A stretch of 64,000 nucleotides of DNA, taken from the NCBI RefSeq assembly GCF_050897975.1, contig NZ_JBPAXY010000008.1, forward strand, positions 295,887 through 359,886. The letters are read 5' to 3'. This document shows, piece after piece, positions 43,286 through 50,250 of this stretch (position 1 is its first letter; every line of letters starts with the position of its first letter). The notes beneath the pieces were generated by a model. The model did not search any database. It was not told the origin of the DNA and saw only the letters and a list, made by a program, of their open reading frames with translations. This DNA is from Pseudooceanicola sp050897975. Its GTDB lineage: Bacteria > Pseudomonadota > Alphaproteobacteria > Rhodobacterales > Rhodobacteraceae. The translations under genes and the position numbers were made by a program.

Positions 43286-44325
43286 GCGCCCCCGCCGCCC
43301 AACTGATCCTGCGCGCCCCCGGCCCCGCCCTGACGGTGCAGGACCTGGGCCGCCCGGGCTATGGCGCGCAGGGCCTGTCGCGGGGCGGCGCCTTCGACCC
43401 CCTGGCCCTGTGGGAGGCCGCGGCCCTGCTGGGCCTGCCCGCCCCGGTGGCGGCGGTCGAAATGCCGGGCCTGGGCGCCCGGTTCGAGGTGACGGCCCCC
43501 CTGCGCCTGGCCCTGACCGGGGCGCCGATGCAGGCCGAGCTGGACGGGCGCCCCCTGGCCTGGCACGCGGCCCATCCGGTCCGCCCGGGCGAGGTGCTGC
43601 GCATCGGCGGGGCGACCGGCGGCGCCGTGGGCTATCTGACCCCGGCAGGCGGGCTGGAGACACCCGCCCTGCTGGGCAGCCGCGCCACCCATCTGGCCGC
43701 CGGGATCGGCGCGCCCCTGGACGACGGCGCGCGCCTGCCGGTCGGCCCCGACCCTGATCCCGCCCGCCCCGCCTGCACCCTGCGCCCCGCGCCACGTTTC
43801 GGCGGCGGCACCCTGCGCCTGCTGCCCGGACCGCAGACCGACCAGTTCGGCCCGGAGCGGCTGGAGGCCTTCTGCGCCGCCCGGTTCGCCCGTGGCCCGC
43901 GCAGCAACCGCCAGGCGCTGCAACTGCTGGACCGGTCGCAGGGCGCGGGCCCGCCCCTCTGGCATCTGGCCGCCGGGGCCATGGCCTCGGAGCCGATCCA
44001 GGCGGGGGATGTGCAGATCACCGGCGACGGCACGCCCTATGTGCTGGGCCCCGAGTGCCAGACCATCGGCGGCTATCCCCGCATCGGATCCCTGCACCCC
44101 GAGGATCTGCCGCGTCTGATGCAGGCCGGGCCGGGGGATCTGGTGCAGTTCACCCTGTGCCCCGACGCCGCCCAGGCCGCCCGCGTCCTGGTGGCGCCCG
44201 ACACCCTGTTGCAGCGCCTGCGCCAGGGAGTGACCCCGCTGCTGCGCGACCCGGCGAAGATGACCGACCTGCTGTCCTATCAGCTGATCTCGGGCGTCAC
44301 GGCAGGTGACGATCTGGACCGGTGA
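43282..44325 (+). CDS. pxpC: 5-oxoprolinase subunit PxpC (KipA family)
   Basis: 347 residues, starting MSAPAAQLILRAPGPALTVQDLGRPGYG, the usual PxpC N-terminus; further matches are SRGGAFDPLA, LLPGPQTDQFG and SNRQALQLL. Its ATG overlaps the pxpB stop (ATGA), so the two are made in equal amounts. Older databases call this family biotin-dependent carboxyltransferase or urea amidolyase-related; no biotin site is present. Confidence 0.9.
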   Translation: MSAPAAQLILRAPGPALTVQDLGRPGYGAQGLSRGGAFDPLALWEAAALLGLPAPVAAVEMPGLGARFEVTAPLRLALTGAPMQAELDGRPLAWHAAHPVRPGEVLRIGGATGGAVGYLTPAGGLETPALLGSRATHLAAGIGAPLDDGARLPVGPDPDPARPACTLRPAPRFGGGTLRLLPGPQTDQFGPERLEAFCAARFARGPRSNRQALQLLDRSQGAGPPLWHLAAGAMASEPIQAGDVQITGDGTPYVLGPECQTIGGYPRIGSLHPEDLPRLMQAGPGDLVQFTLCPDAAQAARVLVAPDTLLQRLRQGVTPLLRDPAKMTDLLSYQLISGVTAGDDLDR

Positions 44326-44382
44326 GAGACCGTAACACCCCCGATTTGAGATAAATTTCGCCGAATTCCCCGCGGGTGCGGC

Positions 44383-44407
44383 GGAACCTGCGGTGGCGTA
44401 CCGCGTT
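44383..44407 (+). promoter_or_regulatory. EcfG-type promoter of the DUF1328 gene
   Basis: GGAAC (44383-44387), 16-base spacer, CGTT (44404-44407): a full match to the alphaproteobacterial general-stress consensus GGAAC-N16/17-CGTT, about 55 bases before the gene start. Confidence 0.75.
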
Positions 44408-44462
44408 TGAATCCCCGAGACGGCCGAGAGGCCATTAAGCGGCACAGAAACGGAGGTGCGCC

Positions 44463-44660
44463 ATGATCTGGCCCATTACGTTCTTCGCTGTCGCGTTCAT
44501 CGCCGGAGTCTTCGGATATGCGGGGATCGCGGCAGCCTCTGCGGGGATCGCGCAGATCCTGTTCCTGCTCTTTGCGGGGCTCGGGATCCTGTCGCTCCTG
44601 CTGCATGTAACGGAGGCTCGGCACCGGGACGAGTTCGACGACAACTCGCGCTGGTACTGA
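44463..44660 (+). CDS. DUF1328 small membrane protein
   Basis: 65 residues with two transmembrane helices (MIWPITFFAVAFIAGVFGYA; GIAQILFLLFAGLGILSLLL) and a short charged tail. The first helix with the Gly/Ala-rich link GIAAASAGIAQIL is the DUF1328/YtjA signature. GGAGG precedes the ATG. An EcfG promoter lies upstream and a strong terminator downstream, so it is a one-gene stress-response unit. The role of the family is unknown. Confidence 0.88.
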   Translation: MIWPITFFAVAFIAGVFGYAGIAAASAGIAQILFLLFAGLGILSLLLHVTEARHRDEFDDNSRWY

Positions 44661-44692
44661 GCCCCAGGCAGAGCAAGAAACGTCAACAATGA

Positions 44693-44728
44693 AAAGACCC
44701 CGCCGGAGTCACAACCGACGGGGTCTTT
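44693..44728. terminator. Bidirectional terminator between the DUF1328 gene and phyR
   Basis: AAAGACCCCG (44693-44702) pairs with CGGGGTCTTT (44719-44728), with an inner CGG/CCG extension; T runs follow on both strands. It ends both convergent genes. Confidence 0.9.
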
Positions 44729-44754
44729 CTTTGCAACGGCGCTGTGCGGCGCCC

Positions 44755-45579
44755 TCAGGTCTTCAGCGTCTCGGTCGAGGCAAAGAACATCGCCTGGCTG
44801 ACCGCCGAGCGCACCTGATCCTCGCGATAGGGCTTGGAGATCAGGAAGGCCGGTTCCGGGCGGTCGCCGGTCAGCAGCCGTTCGGGGAAGGCGGTGATGA
44901 AGATCACCGGACGTTCGCCCAGCTCGCCCAGGATCTCGTTCACCGCGTCGATGCCGCTGGAATTGTCGGCCAGCTGGATGTCGGCCATGATCAGGTCCGG
45001 GGTTTCGGATTTGGCCAGGGCCACGGCCTCGGTATGGGTGCGGGCGACGCCGGTGATCTTGTGGCCCATCTCGGCCACCAGGGCCTCCAGGTCCATGGCG
45101 ATGATCGCCTCGTCCTCGATGATCAGCACCCGGCCCGAGACCGCATCGGCCATCTCCTGGCGGGCGGTGTCGAGAAGGGTCTCGACCTCGGCCTCGTCGG
45201 TGCCCATGACGGCGGCCACTTCGGAGACGTTGAAATCTTCGATGGTGTGCAACAGCAGCGCCTCGCGGGTGTTCGGGCTGAGCTTGGCCATATGCCGCTG
45301 CGCCTGCGCCTCAAGCCCCGCGGCCTCGACGGCGACGGGGGCCCCGGAACTGGCCCAGATGGTATGGAAAACCTTGAAAAGGGCGACCTTCTCGCCGATG
45401 CCCCCTTCAAAGACCGAACGGTCCTGAAGGATCGCCTCTAGCGTGGCGGCGGCATAGGCGTCACCGCTGGACTGTGCCCCGGTCAGCGCCCGCGCGTAGC
45501 GGCGCAGGAAGGGCAGGTGCGCACCGATCAGGCTTGCGAGATCACCGGTAGACGATGCGTTGCCGGAAGAGACTGACAT
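44755..45579 (-). CDS. phyR: General stress response regulator PhyR
   Basis: 274 residues: an EcfG-like anti-anti-sigma domain (1-145, LIGAHLPFLRRYARALTG to VETLLDTAR) and a receiver domain with acidic pocket IIEDE and phospho-acceptor Asp200 (DLIMADIQLAD). When phosphorylated it binds NepR and releases EcfG. It is divergent from nepR-ecfG, and a near-consensus EcfG promoter points at it (45612-45636), so it is likely self-reinforcing. Confidence 0.96.
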   Translation of the reverse strand: MSVSSGNASSTGDLASLIGAHLPFLRRYARALTGAQSSGDAYAAATLEAILQDRSVFEGGIGEKVALFKVFHTIWASSGAPVAVEAAGLEAQAQRHMAKLSPNTREALLLHTIEDFNVSEVAAVMGTDEAEVETLLDTARQEMADAVSGRVLIIEDEAIIAMDLEALVAEMGHKITGVARTHTEAVALAKSETPDLIMADIQLADNSSGIDAVNEILGELGERPVIFITAFPERLLTGDRPEPAFLISKPYREDQVRSAVSQAMFFASTETLKT

Positions 45580-45604
45580 TTTATCCCCTTTTTTGCATTT
45601 TTCA

Positions 45605-45629
45605 GGAACCTAACTCCGGATCACACGTT
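45605..45629 (+). promoter_or_regulatory. EcfG promoter of nepR-ecfG
   Basis: GGAAC (45605-45609), 16-base spacer, CGTT (45626-45629). It excludes the longer nepR frame starting at 45628, which would begin inside the -10 element. Confidence 0.85.
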
Positions 45630-45636
45630 GGGTTCC
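45612..45636 (-). promoter_or_regulatory. EcfG-like promoter of phyR
   Basis: On the minus strand GGAAC (45636-45632), 16 bases, AGTT (45615-45612): one mismatch to CGTT. It overlaps the nepR promoter almost base for base. Confidence 0.65.
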
Positions 45637-45675
45637 GCCAGCGATGAGAATTTCTCGGACTATCGAAAGGGGAAC

Positions 45676-45852
45676 ATGACATTGGGCCAGACAAAATCAA
45701 GCGCAGTCGGCGGGATCGACGATAACCTGCGTCGCGTGTTCCAGACCACTCTGGACGAGGACGTTCCCGACCGGTTCAAGGATCTGCTGAAGCAACTTCA
45801 GGAGCAGGATAGCCACGCCTCCGCCCCCGATCAGCAGGAGCATGGAGAATGA
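45676..45852 (+). CDS. nepR: Anti-sigma factor NepR
   Basis: 58 residues from the ATG at 45676, preceded by AAAGGGGA. The core GGIDDNLRRVFQTTLDEDVPDRFKDLLKQL contains the NepR helix pair that sits between the sigma2 and sigma4 domains of EcfG. The acidic, Gln-rich tail is not conserved. Its TGA overlaps the ecfG ATG, so sigma factor and anti-sigma factor are translationally coupled. Confidence 0.93.
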   Translation: MTLGQTKSSAVGGIDDNLRRVFQTTLDEDVPDRFKDLLKQLQEQDSHASAPDQQEHGE

Positions 45853-46460
45853 GCGTCTCTGCGACCCCTGCCAAGGGCAGCGCCGCGACCGAGGCCAGCG
45901 GCCTGTCGGGCCCCAATCCGCGCGACGAACTTGTCGATCACCTGCCGGCGCTGCGGGCCTTCGCCCTGGGTCTGACCCGGAACTCGGCCACCGCCGACGA
46001 CCTGGTTCAGGACGCCATCGTCAAGGCCTGGACCAATATCGAGAAGTTCCAGGCCGGGACCAACCTGCGCGCCTGGCTCTTCACCATCCTGCGCAACACC
46101 TATTACTCGTCCCTGCGCAAGACCCGCCGCGAAGTGGCCGATGTGGACGGCGTCTTTGCCGAAAGCCTGTCCGAGAAGCCTGCCCATGACGGCCGTCTGG
46201 CCCTGGCCGATTTCCGCACCGCCTTCAACCAGCTGCCCGATGAACAGCGCGAGGCGCTGGTCCTGGTGGGCGCGCTTGGCGCCTCTTACGAGGAAGCGGC
46301 GGAAAGCTGTGGCGTGGCCGTCGGCACCATCAAGAGCCGCGCCAACCGTGGCCGGGCCAAGCTGGCGGAACTGATGCAGTTGAACGATGACGAAGCGCTG
46401 GAGCTGACGGACCCCGCCACCATGGCCGTGGTCACCTCAAAGCCGATGACCGCGCGTTGA
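45849..46460 (+). CDS. ecfG: General stress response ECF sigma factor EcfG
   Basis: A 203-residue ECF15 (EcfG)-group sigma factor. Region 2 is LPALRAFALGLTRNSATADDLVQDAIVKAW and region 4 is FNQLPDEQREALVLVGALGASYEEAAESCGVAVGTIKSRANRGRAKL. It directs RNA polymerase to GGAAC-N16/17-CGTT promoters; such sites precede nepR and the DUF1328 gene here. Followed 15 bases later by the kinase gene. Confidence 0.95.
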   Translation: MSVSATPAKGSAATEASGLSGPNPRDELVDHLPALRAFALGLTRNSATADDLVQDAIVKAWTNIEKFQAGTNLRAWLFTILRNTYYSSLRKTRREVADVDGVFAESLSEKPAHDGRLALADFRTAFNQLPDEQREALVLVGALGASYEEAAESCGVAVGTIKSRANRGRAKLAELMQLNDDEALELTDPATMAVVTSKPMTAR

Positions 46461-46475
46461 CCGGCGGGAGACCCA

Positions 46476-48209
46476 ATGCCGCATAGTGCGAATACCCCCT
46501 GGTTCCGGTCCCTGTCGGTCCGGATCGCAGGGGTCCTGTCCCTGGCGCTGATCCCCATCGGCTCCATCGCGATCTATCAGACCAATCAGGTGTCCTCGCA
46601 GGCCGAGGAAGTCACCCGCCTGTCCCTGCTGGCCCTGACCCAGCAGGGGGTCGAACAGGAACGCGCGGTGCTGCAACAGGCCTTCGGCGCCACGGCCGCC
46701 CTGGCGCGCATGGTGCAAACCCAGGGCGGCGACGCGCCGGGCTGTCGCCAGGTGATGGAAGAGTTCAACGCGGCCATGCCCGACTTCAGCGTCGCCGCCT
46801 TCGTGCCGGTGGACGGTCAGGTCAGCTGTTCGTCGCGGGGCGTCGGTCAGGACGTTTCGGAAGATGCCGCGCACCTTGAACTGATCCGCGAACGCCGCCC
46901 GCGCGTGATGGTCGCCCATGAGGCGGCAATCAGCGGCACCTCGGTGCTGGTGGTCTCGCATCCGGTCATGGTCCAGGGCGACTACGTGGGCTACACTGCC
47001 ATTTCGGTCCCCCATGCCAATCTGAACCTGGCGCAGGAACCCAGCTTCGGCGCCGCCCCCGATTACCTGATAACCTTCAACGCCCTGGGCGAGGTACTGA
47101 CCAGCAATGCCGAAAAGGGCGGGCCAGGCGGCGATCTGACCCAGGAGCTGCTGCCGATCCGCTCGACCCCGGAAGACATGGCGCGGCTGGCACCGATGGT
47201 CTTTTCCGGCCAAAGCCGCCTGGGCGACGACCGCCTTTACGTCATCGTGCCCATCGTCGAGGACGAGGTTTTCGCCCTGGGCATCTGGCCCTCTGTCGAC
47301 GACATGAGCGACCGCGTCCAGGTGCCGGTGATCCTGTTCCCGCTGCTGATGTGGATCGCCTCGGCCGTGGTCGGGCTGGTGGCCATCGACCGCATGGCGG
47401 GCCGCCACATCCGCCAGCTGTCGCGCCGGATGCGCCGCTTTGAACGGGTGCGCACCTTCGAGGGCGCGCGCTCGATGCGCTATGCCGCCGATGAGCTGAA
47501 GAACATGGAAGAGGATTTCATCCTCATGGCCGAGACGATCCTGCACGACCAGGCCGAGCTGGAAAACGCCGTGCGCCAACGCAATGTGCTGCTGAAGGAA
47601 GTGCACCACCGGGTGAAGAACAATCTTCAGCTGATCAGCTCGATCATGAACATGAACATCCGCCGCGCCCATTCGCCGGAAACCAAGGCCATCCTGGCGC
47701 GGCTTCAGGACCGGGTGCTGGCCATGGCCTCGATCCACCGCAACCTGCACCAGGTGGAAAGCCAGGGCCAGGTCAACGTCGGCAAGCTGGTGCACGAGGT
47801 GGCCAACCAGACCTTGCAGGCCTCCTCTTCGGGGGGGCATCACATCCGGGTCAAATATGACGTCGAGGACGTGATCCTGTACCCCGACCAGGCTGTGCCG
47901 CTGTCGCTGCTGGCCTCGGAACTGATGGCCAACGGGGTGAAATACACCGGCAGCGATGCGGGCACCCCCTGGATGACCCTGTCGCTGGTGCAGGAGGGCA
48001 CGCGCGCGCGCCTCAGCGTGGCCAATTCCAAGGGGCGCGGCCACCACATGATCGAGGATGTCGAAAGCACCGGGCTGGGCAACCAGCTGATCCGCGCCTT
48101 CGCCACCCAGCTGGGCAGCCAGATCGAGATCGAGGACGGCGAACACGAGTACCGCGCCACGATCAGTTTCGAGGTCGCCAGCTTCCAGCCCGAACCGCTG
48201 GATTACTGA
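46476..48209 (+). CDS. HisKA_2/HWE-type sensor histidine kinase of the stress locus
   Basis: 577 residues. TM1 is about 15-35 (IAGVLSLALIPIGSIAIYQT), a periplasmic sensor (36-280, Cys90 and Cys118) follows, then TM2 about 284-305 and a HAMP-like linker. The phospho-His lies in LLKEVHHRVKNNLQLISSI (His377/378), and the ATPase domain has ELMANGVKYTG. Most likely the PhyK-type kinase that phosphorylates PhyR, as it directly follows ecfG on the same strand. The two periplasmic Cys could make a redox-sensitive disulfide; that is inference. Confidence 0.9.
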   Translation: MPHSANTPWFRSLSVRIAGVLSLALIPIGSIAIYQTNQVSSQAEEVTRLSLLALTQQGVEQERAVLQQAFGATAALARMVQTQGGDAPGCRQVMEEFNAAMPDFSVAAFVPVDGQVSCSSRGVGQDVSEDAAHLELIRERRPRVMVAHEAAISGTSVLVVSHPVMVQGDYVGYTAISVPHANLNLAQEPSFGAAPDYLITFNALGEVLTSNAEKGGPGGDLTQELLPIRSTPEDMARLAPMVFSGQSRLGDDRLYVIVPIVEDEVFALGIWPSVDDMSDRVQVPVILFPLLMWIASAVVGLVAIDRMAGRHIRQLSRRMRRFERVRTFEGARSMRYAADELKNMEEDFILMAETILHDQAELENAVRQRNVLLKEVHHRVKNNLQLISSIMNMNIRRAHSPETKAILARLQDRVLAMASIHRNLHQVESQGQVNVGKLVHEVANQTLQASSSGGHHIRVKYDVEDVILYPDQAVPLSLLASELMANGVKYTGSDAGTPWMTLSLVQEGTRARLSVANSKGRGHHMIEDVESTGLGNQLIRAFATQLGSQIEIEDGEHEYRATISFEVASFQPEPLDY

Positions 48210-48272
48210 CCCCGGCCCGGGCGCCGCCAGGCCGCGCCCGGCGCCCCCCCTGCCGCGAAAGGACCCGCCGCC

Positions 48273-49280
48273 ATGTCGCCCCGCCCCAACGCCGCCGCCC
48301 TGCCCCGGCCCGAGGATGACGCGGGCCAGCCCCGTCTGCTGGGGGTCGAGGTCGAGTTCGGCGGCCTGACCGAGGGCCGCGCCGCCCGGATCCTGGCCGA
48401 GGTCACGGGCGGGCAGCTGTCCGAGACGGCGGGCGACTACACGGTCAGCGGCACCCCCTTCGGCGATTGCAAGATCTACATGGACACCACCCTGCGCGAC
48501 CGGGGCCAAAGCGCCCTGGGCCGCGCCGCGCTGGATCTGGCGCGCAACGTGGTGCCGGTGGAACTGGTCACCGCCCCCTTCGACCCCGCCCGGCTGGGCG
48601 ATCTGGACGCGGTGCTGGCCCGGTTCCGCGCCGCCGGGGCCAGCGGCACCGACGAGGGGATCCTGCTGGGCTTTGGCTTGCATCTGAACGTGCAGATCGC
48701 CGCCGCCACGGCGGATCACCTGTGGTCGGTGCTGACCGCCTTCGCCCTGGCCGAACCGCTGCTGCGCGACGCCTACAGCCTGGACCTGTCGCGCCGCGCC
48801 CTGCCCTTCGTCGACCCCTATCCGCAACGGCTGCTGGACGTGCTGGCCCAGGGCTGCCCGGACCGGCTGGAGGCGCTGGTGCAAAGCTATCTGGGCGTCA
48901 CCCATTCGCGGAACCACGCCCTCGACATGCTGCCGATCTTCGCCCACCTGTGCCCCGATCTGACCCGCGACGCCCTGGCGCGTGGCGCGGGCGGCACGGT
49001 CTCGGCGCGGCCCGCCTATCACTACCGGATGCCCGATTGCCGCATCGACGATCCGGGCTGGAGCCTGTCGGGCGAATGGGCCCTGTGGTGCGCCATCGAA
49101 CGCCTGGCCGAGGACCGGCCCACGCTCGACCGCCTTTCCGCCCGCTGGCGCGAGATGCGCGCCGATCCGGTGGGCCGGGTGCGCCTGCAACTGAACGGCT
49201 GGGTCGAGGCCTCGGAAGAGATCCTGACCCCGGCGGGGCATGGCGACCTGCGCAGGCTGGCCGAGGGCCTGCGCGGATGA
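48273..49280 (+). CDS. Amidoligase-family enzyme
   Basis: A 335-residue cytoplasmic protein of the COOH-NH2 ligase (amidoligase) group. The N-terminal LLGVEVEFGGL matches the family's G-E-E strand, and the GFGLHLNVQ, AYHYRMPDCRIDDPG and SGEWALWC segments follow the glutamine-synthetase-like fold. Predicted to form an amide bond between a carboxylate and an amine using ATP. Its TGA overlaps the start of a class-I amidotransferase-like hydrolase gene, a recurring pair. Substrate unknown. It lies 63 bases after the stress kinase on the same strand. Confidence 0.82.
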   Translation: MSPRPNAAALPRPEDDAGQPRLLGVEVEFGGLTEGRAARILAEVTGGQLSETAGDYTVSGTPFGDCKIYMDTTLRDRGQSALGRAALDLARNVVPVELVTAPFDPARLGDLDAVLARFRAAGASGTDEGILLGFGLHLNVQIAAATADHLWSVLTAFALAEPLLRDAYSLDLSRRALPFVDPYPQRLLDVLAQGCPDRLEALVQSYLGVTHSRNHALDMLPIFAHLCPDLTRDALARGAGGTVSARPAYHYRMPDCRIDDPGWSLSGEWALWCAIERLAEDRPTLDRLSARWREMRADPVGRVRLQLNGWVEASEEILTPAGHGDLRRLAEGLRG

Positions 49281-50059
49281 TCCTGCGCCGCCGCGATAGC
49301 GACGGGGACCGCGCCGCGCGCCCCCGGATCGGGGTCACCGTCTCGGCCCGCTCGGCCTGGCGCATCTTCCCGCTGATCCGCCTACAGGTGGCCCTGGCGG
49401 GGGGGCGCGCCCTGCGCTGGATCACCGAGGCCGAGGTGGACCTGGCCGCGGTGGACGGGGTGGTGATCGGCGGCGGCGACGACATCGCGCCGATGCTTTA
49501 CGGTGGCGAGCTGCGCGCGGGCGTCACCCTGGACCCGGCCCGCGACCGGATGGAAGCGCGGGTGATCGAGGCGGCGCGCGGTCAGGGCCTGCCAGTGCTG
49601 GGCATCTGCCGGGGCGCGCAGATGCTGAACGTGGTGCTGGGCGGCACGCTGCACCAGGATGCCTTCGCGGTCTATGACGCCTCGCGCCGCTATCGCACCA
49701 TCCTGCCGCGCCGCCGGGTCGAGGTGCTGCCCCAAACCCGGCTGGCGGATCTGGCGGGCACCCAGCCGATGAGGGTCAACGCCCTGCACAGCCAGGCGGT
49801 GGACCAGCTGGGCCAGGGCCTGCGCCTGTCGGCGCGGGACGAAGGCGGGATGCCCCAGGCGCTGGAAAGCCTGGCCGATCCCTTTGCCATCGGCGTGCAA
49901 TGGCACCCCGAACACCTGGTCTATGCGCATCGCCAGCGCCGCCTGTTCCGCGCCCTGGTCTCGGCCGCGGGCGCCCGTTTTCAGGGCGATTGCCAGACCG
50001 AAGCCGTGGACCGGATGCCCCCGGTCGACGCCTCTGAAACTTTTTTCGCCCGCGACTGA
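49277..50059 (+). CDS. Gamma-glutamyl hydrolase-like class-I glutamine amidotransferase (peptidase C26)
   Basis: 260 residues. The triad is Cys111 (GICRGAQMLNVVLGG), His210 and Glu212 (IGVQWHPEH), as in PuuD-type gamma-glutamyl hydrolases. The start at 49277 overlaps the amidoligase stop (ATGA). Together the pair could make and break an amide or gamma-glutamyl link on one metabolite or peptide. A frame ending FFARD closes the gene, and the spacer after it carries an EcfG-like promoter. Confidence 0.87.
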   Translation: MILRRRDSDGDRAARPRIGVTVSARSAWRIFPLIRLQVALAGGRALRWITEAEVDLAAVDGVVIGGGDDIAPMLYGGELRAGVTLDPARDRMEARVIEAARGQGLPVLGICRGAQMLNVVLGGTLHQDAFAVYDASRRYRTILPRRRVEVLPQTRLADLAGTQPMRVNALHSQAVDQLGQGLRLSARDEGGMPQALESLADPFAIGVQWHPEHLVYAHRQRRLFRALVSAAGARFQGDCQTEAVDRMPPVDASETFFARD

Positions 50060-50068
50060 CTTTTTGCG

Positions 50069-50094
50069 GGAACTTCCTCGGTGCTGGGACCGTT
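50069..50094 (+). promoter_or_regulatory. EcfG-consensus promoter in a convergent gap
   Basis: GGAAC (50069-50073), 17-base spacer, CGTT (50091-50094). No coding gene follows on this strand; about one such match is expected by chance in a window this size. Confidence 0.45.
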
Positions 50095-50100
50095 GAGTTC

Positions 50101-50210
50101 CTGTCCGATGCCCCCGTCCCGTACAAGACCGCGCATCGGTTTTAGGGATCGTGTAACCCTCGTCGCGATCCCTGGGCACCGGGGGCATGTCCCCCGCCTC
50201 CGGTGCTTCC
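50101..50210 (+). ncRNA. Candidate stress-induced small RNA
   Basis: From the expected start about 7 bases after the CGTT box, the transcript would hold a 10-bp hairpin (AGGGATCGTG 50144-50153 with CGCGATCCCT 50164-50173, one wobble) and a second hairpin (GCACCGG 50176-50182 with CCGGTGC 50200-50206), ending in a pyrimidine-rich tract. The hairpins may instead be ordinary terminators of the two convergent genes. Confidence 0.3.
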
Positions 50211-50250
50211 CTTCCTTTCCCCGGATCCGCCCGCCTTGGGATTTGGCCCG

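Noticed and set aside
45628..45675. Longer nepR start
   Set aside because: It begins inside the -10 element of the EcfG promoter and so could not be transcribed from it; 45676 has its own ribosome site.
46437..49241. 934-codon open frame on the minus strand
   Set aside because: Shadow of the stress kinase and amidoligase genes, both of which have clear family motifs on the plus strand.
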